Shown: in pieces, positions 56,596 to 64,000 of the stretch
Numbering within the stretch: position 1 is the stretch's first letter
Layout of the letters: each line of letters begins with the position of its first letter
NCBI RefSeq assembly: GCF_900088825.1
Contig: NZ_LT592170.1
Coordinates: 1-64,000 of the forward strand
Direction of reading: 5' to 3'
Origin: Thiomonas delicata
Lineage (GTDB): Bacteria; Pseudomonadota; Gammaproteobacteria; Burkholderiales; Burkholderiaceae_C
DNA: 64,000 nucleotides
Program-made: the position numbers and the translations under genes
The notes under the pieces: generated by a model
Told to the model about the DNA's origin: nothing
The model's database searches: none
Seen by the model: only the letters and a program-made list of their open reading frames with translations

Positions 56596-57982
56596 CCAAA
56601 AGCGGCGTGGCCTGTAGCTCGGGATTCTGGCAAATCGCCCAACGATTCTTGCCGCCCCGCTTGGCGACATACATCGCGTCATCGGCGCGCTGCAGCAGAT
56701 CGAAGTTGTTGCTCGCATGCTGCGGCACCATGGCCACGCCGACACTGGCCGTGACGAGAACCTGCGCGTGCGTATTTTCGGACGCCTTGCGCACGGCATG
56801 CACCAGTTTTTCGGCCAGACGCTCGGCGTCGCGTTCGCTGCGCAGCAGACCCACCACCACGAATTCGTCCCCGCCGAGGCGTCCGACCACGTCATCGCCG
56901 CGCACGCTGGCGGCGAGGGCCTGCGCGACATGCTTGAGCAAGCGGTCGCCCTCGTGGTGGCCAAGACGGTCGTTCACCGGCTTGAAGCCATCCAGATCGA
57001 CGAAACACACGGCGAGCAATTCACCAGGCTGGCGCCGCTCGAGCGCGGCATCCAGGCGCTGCATGATGGCGCGGCGACTGAGCACACCGGTCAGCGCGTC
57101 GTATTCGGCCTCGCGCAGCAAACGCGCCTGGCGCCGGACCTGATCCGAGACGTCGCGCACGAAGCACAGCAGCGACACCATCGAGCCCGCCGGATCGCGC
57201 AGCGCGGAAAGCGTCCATTCGGTCCAGATGTTCTGGCCGTCGGGTCGCTGGTGCGGGCGTTGCACCACCGTCGATTGCAGTTCGCCGGCCCGGATGCTTT
57301 GCAGGACACCCTGCCAGCCAGCAAGTTCGTCGAGCGACACGCCACGGTCCAGGCAGGCCAGTCCCAGGCTTTGCTCGCTGGAATAGCCCAGCAGAGCTTC
57401 TGCGGCCGGCGACCAACGCGTCACGCGCAAATCGCCGTCGGTCTCCACCACCCCCCAGGGCGCATTGCGCATGTGCTGCTCGAGCATCCAGTTGGAACGG
57501 CGCAGCGCCTCGGCCAGCACCACATCGTTGTGAATGTCGAAAGCGATGGTGTAGACGGCCACGATCTCGCCCTGCGCCGTGCGCTCGGGAAACACCTGCA
57601 CGCGCCCCCACCGCGGCGGATGCAGATGGGTCAGAAGACGCTCGTAGTCAGCAACCTGGCCGTTGAAGGCTTGCGCAAAAGCGTCGCGGGCTCGGGCCCA
57701 TGCATCCGGTCCGAAGAGTTCGGCCAAGGTGTAGCCCAGCAAATCCTGCGCGCTGCGCTTGGCCCAGCGCAGATAGGGAGGATTGCAAAAGGTCAGGCGT
57801 GCCTGGCGATCCCAGCGGCCGATCGGCAGGTCCACGGCCTCCAGCAATCGCTGGACGGCGGCAGAATCGGCCATATCCTCGGAACGAAAGGCGTCGGACA
57901 TGCCCTGGCTCAGCGACGGGCACATCGTGTCACGCCCCACGGGATGCGCCCTCGCGCCCCGGCCTGTGATGATGCTCTGCAA
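56576..57982 (-). CDS. PAS-PAS-GGDEF diguanylate cyclase
   Basis: About 468 residues. Two PAS-like domains (about 42-165 and 166-290, the second ending with a PAC-like segment around VSLLCFVRDVSDQVRRQA) are followed by a GGDEF domain. The active-site motif is intact (VGRLGGDEFVVVG) and the inhibitory I-site RGDD sits five residues before it, so the enzyme should make c-di-GMP with product inhibition. There is no membrane helix, so it is a cytoplasmic sensor. The start is uncertain: 57982, or internal ATGs at 57901 or 57874. Confidence 0.93.
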   Translation of the reverse strand: MQSIITGRGARAHPVGRDTMCPSLSQGMSDAFRSEDMADSAAVQRLLEAVDLPIGRWDRQARLTFCNPPYLRWAKRSAQDLLGYTLAELFGPDAWARARDAFAQAFNGQVADYERLLTHLHPPRWGRVQVFPERTAQGEIVAVYTIAFDIHNDVVLAEALRRSNWMLEQHMRNAPWGVVETDGDLRVTRWSPAAEALLGYSSEQSLGLACLDRGVSLDELAGWQGVLQSIRAGELQSTVVQRPHQRPDGQNIWTEWTLSALRDPAGSMVSLLCFVRDVSDQVRRQARLLREAEYDALTGVLSRRAIMQRLDAALERRQPGELLAVCFVDLDGFKPVNDRLGHHEGDRLLKHVAQALAASVRGDDVVGRLGGDEFVVVGLLRSERDAERLAEKLVHAVRKASENTHAQVLVTASVGVAMVPQHASNNFDLLQRADDAMYVAKRGGKNRWAICQNPELQATPLLVTPAWE

Positions 57983-58205
57983 TATGGCATCCCATCGTTC
58001 CCCCTCGCCCCGTCCCGGGCGTGTCCTGTATTTTTGATCTTGTGCGTGCCGTCAAAGCATACGTCTAGATTGGGACACCTTGACGCGAAACTGACGCGAT
58101 CAGGACCTACACTGCTGCACACTTGTTCACGTTTCTGCCATTTTTCTAGGTTTCAGCGCCGCAAACCAGGTTTTTCCTCCCTCGCCTATCCACGCAGACC
58201 TTCCC

Positions 58206-59636
58206 ATGACCCGTGCAACAAAAATCGTGGCCACGATCGGCCCAGCCAGTTCATCCGCCGACGTTCTTGAACGCATCATCCGCGCCGGTGTGGATGTCGT
58301 GCGGCTGAACTTCTCCCATGGCAAAGCGCAGGACCACATCGACCGCGCCCAGCTCGTGCGTGAAACCGCCGCGCGCTGCGGCCGCGAGGTCGCCATCATG
58401 GCCGACCTGCAAGGGCCGAAAATCCGCGTCGGAAAATTCGCCCAAGGCAAGATCGAACTCAAGCAGGGCAAGCAATTCACGCTCGATGCCAACTGCGAAC
58501 TGGGTAACGAGGATATCGCCGGCCTCGACTACAAGGATCTGCCGCGCGACGTCAAACCCGGCGACCGCCTGCTGCTCAACGACGGCCTGATCGTGCTGGC
58601 GGTCGAGGCCGTGGAAGGTTCCAAGATCGTCACCTCGGTGGTGATCGGGGGCGAGCTGTCGAACAACAAGGGCATCAACAAGCAGGGCGGCGGCCTGACG
58701 GCTCCCGCGCTCACCGCCAAGGATATGGAGGACATCCGCACGGCCATGGCCTTCCAGGCCGATTTCCTGGCCGTGTCCTTCCCCAAGAATGCCACCGACA
58801 TGGAACTGGCCCGGCAACTGGCCTATGTCGCCGGCGAGCCCTACGGGCACAGGCCCTCGCTGATTGCGAAGATCGAACGCGCCGAGGCCATTCCGGCGCT
58901 GGCCGAAATCCTCCAAGCCTCGGATGGCATCATGGTGGCGCGCGGCGACCTCGCCGTCGAAGTCGGCAACGCCGCCGTGCCCGCATTGCAAAAACGCATG
59001 ATCCGCATGGCGCGCGACATGGACCGCGTGGTCATCACGGCCACCCAGATGATGGAGTCGATGATCACCAACGCGGTCCCCACCCGGGCTGAGGTTTCCG
59101 ACGTGGCCAACGCGGTCCTCGACGGCACCGATGCAGTGATGCTCTCGGCCGAAACCGCGGCCGGGAAATACCCCGTCGAAACGGTGGAGGCCATGGCCAG
59201 CATCTGTATGGAAGCCGAACTGTTCGAGGAAATGAAGCTCGAGCATGACTTCGTCGACAAGTCCTTCACGCGTATCGATCAGTCCATCGCCATGGCCGCG
59301 CTGTTCACCGCGCATCACCTCGGTTGCAAGGCCATCGTTGCGCTCACGGAGTCCGGCTCGACGGCGCTTTGGATGAGTCGGCACCGCGTGCGTATGCCGA
59401 TCTATGCGCTATCCCCGCAGATCAGCTCGGTGCGGCGCATGACCCTCTACCGCAATGTGCGCCCGGTGCATATGCAGTTCTCCAGCGACCGCGACGAGGC
59501 CCTGAAGCAGGCCGAAATCATGCTTGTGAAAAGCCACGCCTTGGTTGCCGGCGACAGTTATGCCATCACTTGCGGCGAACCCATCGGCACTGCGGGAGGC
59601 ACCAATATGCTCAAGGTGATGCGCGTGGCCCGTTGA
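58206..59636 (+). CDS. pyk: Pyruvate kinase
   Basis: A 476-residue glycolytic enzyme converting phosphoenolpyruvate and ADP to pyruvate and ATP. It has TKIVATIGPASSSADVLERI, RLNFSHGKAQDH, the metal-site lysine/glutamate region SLIAKIERAEAIPALAEIL, GIMVARGDLAVEVG and ITATQMMESMI; the C-terminal allosteric domain is present (VALTESGSTALWMSRHRVRM). It is a stand-alone gene transcribed to the right with its own promoter region upstream (58000-58205). Confidence 0.97.
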   Translation: MTRATKIVATIGPASSSADVLERIIRAGVDVVRLNFSHGKAQDHIDRAQLVRETAARCGREVAIMADLQGPKIRVGKFAQGKIELKQGKQFTLDANCELGNEDIAGLDYKDLPRDVKPGDRLLLNDGLIVLAVEAVEGSKIVTSVVIGGELSNNKGINKQGGGLTAPALTAKDMEDIRTAMAFQADFLAVSFPKNATDMELARQLAYVAGEPYGHRPSLIAKIERAEAIPALAEILQASDGIMVARGDLAVEVGNAAVPALQKRMIRMARDMDRVVITATQMMESMITNAVPTRAEVSDVANAVLDGTDAVMLSAETAAGKYPVETVEAMASICMEAELFEEMKLEHDFVDKSFTRIDQSIAMAALFTAHHLGCKAIVALTESGSTALWMSRHRVRMPIYALSPQISSVRRMTLYRNVRPVHMQFSSDRDEALKQAEIMLVKSHALVAGDSYAITCGEPIGTAGGTNMLKVMRVAR

Positions 59637-59645
59637 TCTCGGGAA

Positions 59646-59693
59646 CGCCCCTTCGCAGAAGGGGGCGGGCAGTTGCGGCCGGACCCGGCCGCA
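59646..59693. terminator. Two GC-rich hairpins between pyk and the FHA gene
   Basis: The first is CGCCCCTTC / GAAGGGGGCG with a 3-nt loop (59646-59667). The second is a 9-bp stem TGCGGCCGG / CCGGCCGCA (59674-59693). Both lie in the 78-nt gap between converging stop codons. They lack U-runs, so they are weak intrinsic terminators at most, or sites of other function. Confidence 0.5.
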
Positions 59694-59714
59694 GCGCCTC
59701 TGCAAGCCTGGGCT

Positions 59715-60425
59715 TCAGGCCGGCAAGACTTGCAAGCGTGTGCCGCCCGTCAACTCGATCACATCGCCCGACGACAGCACCGCAGGCACCAGACCCAGAG
59801 CCGCGCCATTGATGCGCACGCGCTGTTCGCCCTCGATCTGGCTGAGTTCATAGCCGCGCGGATTGCGCTGGATGTTCACCACCATCACCCCATGCTGGCC
59901 GAAAGTGGTTTGCGGCTTGCTCAGGACCAACTCCGTCCCCGCAGCCGACCCGCTGACCACGCGGATCTTGAACGCCGGCAAATTGGATGCGTCATGGTGC
60001 TGCGTCTGGCTGAAGCTGGACGTGGTGTCCCCGCCCCGCGAATTACGAAAACCCGAGGCGCCGCCTGCGGAATTGCCAAACCCCGTGGGGCCGAAGCGGG
60101 AATTGCCGAAACGCGACCCGGAAAAGGCCGACTGCCGCGAATCCAGCAGCAGGCGCAAGGTGTACTTGCCGATGTCGAGGGAATCGCCCTCGTTGAAAAC
60201 CGAACGCTTGATGGGTTTGCCGTTGATGTAAGAGCCGTTGGTGCTGCCCAGGTCCTGCACAACGTAGCCCTCGCCCTCGCGCAATAGCACGGCGTGCTCG
60301 CCGCTGACGGCGAGGTTGTCGATCACCACGTCGTTGTGCGGGCGTCTGCCAAGGGTGATGCGATCCTTGTTCAGAACCACTTCCTTGAGAACCTTATCGT
60401 CGAGAAAGATGACCAGTTTGGCCAT
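59715..60425 (-). CDS. FHA-domain protein with a second FHA-like domain
   Basis: A 236-residue protein. The N-terminal FHA domain has RITLGRRPHNDVVIDNLAVS and QDLGSTNGSYINGKPIKRSV, with the phosphothreonine-binding Arg, Ser and Asn-Gly features. A linker (about 98-135) has repeated FGNS/FRNS-type units rich in Gly, Ser and Phe. The last 90 residues look like a second, degenerate FHA fold (GSAAGTELVLSKPQTTFGQ, then RVRINGAALGLVPAVLSSGD). FHA modules bind phosphothreonine. The next gene on the strand is a PP2C phosphatase, but no Ser/Thr kinase lies in the window. Confidence 0.88.
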   Translation of the reverse strand: MAKLVIFLDDKVLKEVVLNKDRITLGRRPHNDVVIDNLAVSGEHAVLLREGEGYVVQDLGSTNGSYINGKPIKRSVFNEGDSLDIGKYTLRLLLDSRQSAFSGSRFGNSRFGPTGFGNSAGGASGFRNSRGGDTTSSFSQTQHHDASNLPAFKIRVVSGSAAGTELVLSKPQTTFGQHGVMVVNIQRNPRGYELSQIEGEQRVRINGAALGLVPAVLSSGDVIELTGGTRLQVLPA

Positions 60426-60502
60426 GGCGATCCACCTTGTCTGTCAAGAAATTGTTCGCGATGTGAATCGGGAGTCGCGTCGGATTGGGGAGTATCGGTA
60501 TC

Positions 60503-61291
60503 TTATTCGCGCGAATCCGGGTGTACGAGCACGATAATGACCGAAATATTATCGCGCCCGCCGGCCAGATTCGCCTCTTGCACCAAACGGCGCGCCGCAG
60601 CCGCAGGCGCGCCCTCATAATCGTTCAGGATGGTTTGAATGCTGTTGTCGGACAGCATATCGCTCAGCCCGTCCGAGCACAGAAGAATTTGGTCACCCGT
60701 CAGAACCGGATGCATGCCGAGTTCGGGCTCCAGCGCCAAATCCACCCCCAGGGCGCGCGTCACCAGATTCTTCACGGCTTTGGCGCTCTCCTCTTCGCCG
60801 CGCACCAAGCCCATGTCGATCTGCTCTTGCAACAGCGAATGATCCTTGGTGATTTGGGCAAGGCGACGCTGGCGCAGCAGATAGGCGCGCGAATCCCCGG
60901 CGTGCCCCAGAACCACGACATTGCCGGTAAACGCCGCCGCCACCAAAGTCGTCCCCATGCCCGAGTAGCGCAGGTCCTGCTTGGCCGACCGGTAGATCTG
61001 GCTGTTGACTCGCAGGATGGACTCGCGCATGGCGTTCGACAAATCCATGGCGCTGATGCGCGGATATTCGGCTTTCATGCGGCTCAGATCGGCATTGATC
61101 TGTGCCGCGGCGACCCCGCTGGCCACTTCGCCCGCCGCGTAGCCCCCCATGCCGTCGGCCAGGACCGCCACGCCCGCCATGGGGTCGCAGGCAATCGCAT
61201 CCTCGTTGTGTTCGCGCACCCGGCCCATGTCTGTGCAACTGGCCATTTCAAGGCGCGTGGCATAGGGTTTCGACGCAGCAAGGGAAGCCAT
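60503..61291 (-). CDS. PP2C-family protein phosphatase
   Basis: A 262-residue bacterial PPM phosphatase of Ser/Thr. It has the metal-binding motifs DMGRVREHNEDA (motif 1), VLADGMGGYAAGEVAS (motif 2), VVLGHAGDSRAYLLRQRRLA and ILLCSDGLSDMLSDNSI, and the C-terminal GGRDNISVIIV with the last metal ligand. It is complete and soluble. It probably reverses phosphorylation read by the adjacent FHA protein, an inference from neighbourhood; the kinase is not seen. Confidence 0.95.
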   Translation of the reverse strand: MASLAASKPYATRLEMASCTDMGRVREHNEDAIACDPMAGVAVLADGMGGYAAGEVASGVAAAQINADLSRMKAEYPRISAMDLSNAMRESILRVNSQIYRSAKQDLRYSGMGTTLVAAAFTGNVVVLGHAGDSRAYLLRQRRLAQITKDHSLLQEQIDMGLVRGEEESAKAVKNLVTRALGVDLALEPELGMHPVLTGDQILLCSDGLSDMLSDNSIQTILNDYEGAPAAAARRLVQEANLAGGRDNISVIIVLVHPDSRE

Positions 61292-61306
61292 CGTGCCTGC
61301 TCTCTG

Positions 61307-62089
61307 TTAATCGGTCGAAGCAAGCCGGCGGTGCCTGCTGCGTATCCATTGTCCGATGCCCCAAACCAGCATGGCGCCCGCTGCGCCGGCGAGCATGCCC
61401 GCCCGCTGGCCCCAACTCTGGGCATGCACCCAGGATTCGGCGGCCGGATCCGTGACGACCAGACCGCCGGCGATCCAGCCCAGCAGCATAGCGCCCAGTG
61501 TGATGATGACGGGATAACGCGTCATCAGCCCGATGACCATCTGGCTGCCCCAGACAATGATGGGCACGCTCAACACCAAGCCGAAAATCACGAGAATCAA
61601 GCTATGGTCGGCCCCGGCATTCTGCGCCGCGCCGGCAATGGCGATCACGTTGTCCAGGCTCATGACTAAGTCGGCGACGATCACGGTCTTGACCGCAGCC
61701 CATAACTTGTCGGCCGCCTGCACGCTGCCATGCCCCCCTTCCGGCTCATCGTCCGGTTGCATCAGCTTGACACCGATCCACAGCAACAACACTGCGCCGA
61801 TGATTTTCAAGAAGGGCAACTTGAGCAGGCTGAGCGCAAAAAAGATCAGCACCACGCGCAAGGCCACCGCGCCGATCGTGCCCCAGAAGATGGCCTTGCG
61901 CCGCTGCAGCGGCGGCAACTTTCTGCTGGCCAGCGCGATGACCACGGCGTTGTCACCGCCGAGCAGGATGTCGATCAGAACGATCTGGCCCAGTGCGGCC
62001 CAGAAAACGGGGGTGAGAAAGGACTCCAACGGCAAGGGAAGACTCCACTCGATGCGCAACGCGGCAACAACCGCAACGAGGTGCAGCAT
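61307..62089 (-). CDS. TerC/YjbE-family integral membrane protein
   Basis: A 260-residue protein with seven or more helices. It has the family motifs LIDILLGGDNAVVIALASRK (Asp in helix 1) and ADLVMSLDNVIAIAGAAQNA. TerC proteins are linked to metal efflux, most strongly manganese, and tellurite resistance. It is separated from sucD by 110 nt, and its stop is 15 nt before the start of the phosphatase gene. A transport role for Mn is inferred from the family only. Confidence 0.88.
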   Translation of the reverse strand: MLHLVAVVAALRIEWSLPLPLESFLTPVFWAALGQIVLIDILLGGDNAVVIALASRKLPPLQRRKAIFWGTIGAVALRVVLIFFALSLLKLPFLKIIGAVLLLWIGVKLMQPDDEPEGGHGSVQAADKLWAAVKTVIVADLVMSLDNVIAIAGAAQNAGADHSLILVIFGLVLSVPIIVWGSQMVIGLMTRYPVIITLGAMLLGWIAGGLVVTDPAAESWVHAQSWGQRAGMLAGAAGAMLVWGIGQWIRSRHRRLASTD

Positions 62090-62199
62090 AACGGGAGGCC
62101 GGCAAAAAAGCTGCCCTCGTCAAACGCAACGGCCCCCGCTCGACTCCCTGTGGCGTGATTCAGACGACGCTTGCCGCCGGCTCCGGCACGAAACTCTCT

Positions 62200-63096
62200 T
62201 CAGCCCAATTTTTTCTGGATGAGTTTGCCCATTTCGGAGGGGTTTCGGGTGACGGTGAAGCCGCAGGCGTGCATGACCTCGAGCTTGGCCTCGGCGGTGT
62301 CGGCGCCGCCCGAGATGAGGGCGCCGGCATGGCCCATGCGCTTGCCCGGCGGGGCGGTGACGCCGGCGATGAAGCCCACGATGGGCTTGGTCATGTGCTC
62401 CTTGGCCCAGCGCGCCGCCTCGGCCTCGTCGGGGCCGCCGATCTCGCCGATCATGATCACCCCGTCGGTGTCGGGGTCGTCGTTGAACAGCTTGAGCACG
62501 TCGATGTGCTTGAGGCCGTTGATGGGGTCGCCGCCGATGCCCACCGCGCTGCTTTGCCCCAGCCCCAGCTCGGTGACCTGGCCCACCGCCTCGTAGGTCA
62601 GCGTGCCCGAGCGCGAGACGATGCCGATGCGCCCCTTGCGGTGGATGTGCCCGGGCATGATGCCGATCTTGATTTCCCCGGGCGTGATCAGCCCCGGGCA
62701 GTTCGGCCCCAGCAGCAGGGTCTTCTTGCCGCCGGCGGCCTCCTTGGCGCGCATCCTGGCGCGCACTTCCATCATGTCGCGCACCGGAATGCCCTCGGTG
62801 ATGCAGATGACCAGGTCCAGGTCGGCCTGCACCGCCTCCCAGATCGCCGCGGCCGCGCCGGGGGGCGGCACGTAGATGACGGAGACGGTGGCCCCGGTGG
62901 CCGCACGGGCTTCGGCCACGCTGGCGTGGATGGGGATGCCCTCGAAGTCCTCCCCGGCCTTCTTGGGGTTGACCCCGGCGACGAAGGCGGCGCGCCCGTG
63001 GGCGTAGTCGCGGCACATGCGGGTGTGGAACTGGCCGGTCTTGCCGGTGATGCCCTGGGTGATGACTTTGGTGTGCTGGTCGATGAGGATGGACAT
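62200..63096 (-). CDS. sucD: Succinyl-CoA ligase, alpha subunit
   Basis: A 298-residue alpha subunit of the TCA-cycle enzyme. It has [40 protein letters not shown], the CoA/nucleotide loop [18 protein letters not shown] and the phosphorylated His in [19 protein letters not shown]. The start at 63096 has an AAAGG ribosome site 5 nt upstream. It follows sucC with a 144-nt gap that carries two inverted repeats. Confidence 0.97.
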   Translation of the reverse strand: MSILIDQHTKVITQGITGKTGQFHTRMCRDYAHGRAAFVAGVNPKKAGEDFEGIPIHASVAEARAATGATVSVIYVPPPGAAAAIWEAVQADLDLVICITEGIPVRDMMEVRARMRAKEAAGGKKTLLLGPNCPGLITPGEIKIGIMPGHIHRKGRIGIVSRSGTLTYEAVGQVTELGLGQSSAVGIGGDPINGLKHIDVLKLFNDDPDTDGVIMIGEIGGPDEAEAARWAKEHMTKPIVGFIAGVTAPPGKRMGHAGALISGGADTAEAKLEVMHACGFTVTRNPSEMGKLIQKKLG

Positions 63097-63109
63097 ACAA
63101 GCCTTTCGT

Positions 63110-63196
63110 CGCAAAGTTTCAGTCGCTGCGCTCCTGCGATACTTTGCGCCGGCTTGGCCAGCGCAAAAAGCTTGGGGCGGCCCTGCGCTTTTTGCG
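63110..63196 (-). repeat. Two inverted repeats in the sucC-sucD gap
   Basis: Hairpin A: CGCAAAGT (63110-63117) pairs with ACTTTGCG (63141-63148), with an inner TCGC/GCGA pair. Hairpin B: CGCAAAAAGC (63162-63171) pairs with GCTTTTTGCG (63187-63196). They lie between two genes of one operon, so they could set the sucC:sucD ratio or be a dispersed genomic repeat. The ribosome site of sucD is just outside hairpin A. Confidence 0.6.
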
Positions 63197-63240
63197 AATG
63201 ATGTGGATGAGGGGTCAAAGACTGCGGAGGGGATGTGGGC

Positions 63241-64000
63241 TCAGGCCGCGGCGGTGACGACTTTCTGGGCGGCTTCGGCCAGGGTCTCGGCGCTGATGAT
63301 GGGCAGCCCGGAGTCGGCCAGCATGCGCTTGCCCAGGTCTTCGTTGGTGCCTTTCATGCGCACCACCAGGGGCACGTTCAGGGCCACGGCCCGGCTGGCG
63401 GCGATGAGCCCCTCGGCGATGACGTCGCAGCGCATGATGCCGCCGAAGATGTTGACCAGGATGGCTTTGACCTGGGGGTTGTGCAGCATGATCTTGAACG
63501 CGGCGGTGACCTTCTCGGCGGTGGCGCCGCCGCCGACGTCGAGGAAGTTGGCGGGCTCGCCGCCGAACAGCTTGATGGTGTCCATGGTGGCCATGGCCAG
63601 GCCGGCGCCGTTGACCAGGCAGGCGATGTTGCCGTCGAGCTGGATGTACGACAGGTCGTGCTTGGAGGCTTCGATCTCGGCGGGGTCTTCTTCGTCGAGG
63701 TCGCGCAGGGCCACGAGCTCGGGGTGGCGGAACAGGGCGTTGTCGTCGAAGTTGAACTTGGCGTCCAGCGCCTTGACGCTGCCGTCGCCTTGCACGATGA
63801 GGGGGTTGATCTCGGCCAGCGAGGCGTCGTTGTCCCAGAAGGCGCGGTACAGCCCTTGCAGGGCGGCGGCGCCCTGGGCCCGGCTGGCCTCGGGCAGGCC
63901 GATCTTGGCGCACAGGGCCAGCGCGTCGGCCTCGGGCAGCCCGCCCAGGGGGTCGACCCAGACTTTGTGGATCTTCTCGGGGGTGTGGGCGGCCACGTCT
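63241..64000 (-). CDS. sucC: Succinyl-CoA ligase, beta subunit (5' part outside window)
   Basis: The last 253 residues of a beta subunit whose normal length is about 388 residues; the gene continues past the window edge. It has [59 protein letters not shown] and [20 protein letters not shown], then [20 protein letters not shown]. It forms the heterodimer or tetramer with SucD. Its stop is at 63241. Confidence 0.96.
   Translation of the reverse strand, partial: DVAAHTPEKIHKVWVDPLGGLPEADALALCAKIGLPEASRAQGAAALQGLYRAFWDNDASLAEINPLIVQGDGSVKALDAKFNFDDNALFRHPELVALRDLDEEDPAEIEASKHDLSYIQLDGNIACLVNGAGLAMATMDTIKLFGGEPANFLDVGGGATAEKVTAAFKIMLHNPQVKAILVNIFGGIMRCDVIAEGLIAASRAVALNVPLVVRMKGTNEDLGKRMLADSGLPIISAETLAEAAQKVVTAAA

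Overview
The window is about 64 kb of GC-rich chromosome from a betaproteobacterium, most likely of the Burkholderiales. The evidence is gene content and order: sspB-sspA-petCBA, a mlaFEDACB / bolA / murA / hisGDCBHAFIE / hinT / tatABC array on one strand, split pntAa/pntAb/pntB, and EIIA(Man)-HPr-EI without a sugar permease. A sulfur-oxidising genus such as Thiomonas is a guess from overall impression; nothing here proves it.

Positions 1 to about 6114 are the tRNA-proximal end of an integrative element lying against the 3' end of a tRNA-Thr(UGU) gene. It carries an archaeo-eukaryotic-type primase, a small AlpA-like DNA-binding protein, an unrecognised 212-residue protein with its own terminator, and a tyrosine integrase. 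The integrase is cut in two by a complete IS21-family element at 2551-5109, flanked by a 4-bp direct repeat (TTTC). Removing the IS and one repeat restores a 344-residue integrase in frame with every catalytic residue. The other end of the element is outside the window.

Positions 6.1-14 kb hold the ClpXP adaptor SspB, SspA, the cytochrome bc1 complex, MscL, PdxA, a Nif3-like protein and a membrane-anchored trypsin-like protease. Positions 14-30.7 kb are a long minus-strand array running from outer-membrane lipid asymmetry (mlaFEDACB) through an ABC exporter, a BolA-like protein, MurA and nine histidine biosynthesis genes to HinT and the Tat translocase. The Rieske protein encoded nearby looks like a Tat substrate.

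Positions 30.9-38.1 kb carry a methyltransferase, a Crp/Fnr regulator, an H-NS-like protein, the proton-translocating transhydrogenase, a Nudix hydrolase and MnmA. Positions 38.2-45.7 kb are the most unusual part: a minus-strand tripartite RND efflux operon followed by a DUF2892 membrane protein and a CsoR/RcnR-family repressor with non-standard sensing residues. Upstream of the operon are two matching palindromes with their centres exactly 20 bp apart. They resemble the TACT...AGTA operators of the RcnR/FrmR class, which suggests a self-regulated efflux system with an unknown signal. A thioredoxin-like periplasmic protein is encoded just upstream.

Positions 46.4-51.8 kb contain the regulatory PTS (EIIA, HPr, EI). 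A Met/His-rich Spy-like periplasmic protein and a two-component system sit between HPr and EI. Next come a BepA-like metalloprotease, a Wzy/PglL-type glycan polymerase or ligase, the AzlCD exporter, a PAS-GGDEF diguanylate cyclase, pyruvate kinase, an FHA protein beside a PP2C phosphatase, a TerC-family protein, and sucD with the 3' part of sucC. The sucC-sucD gap contains two strong inverted repeats. Nearly all gene boundaries past 6.1 kb are tight and operon-like.
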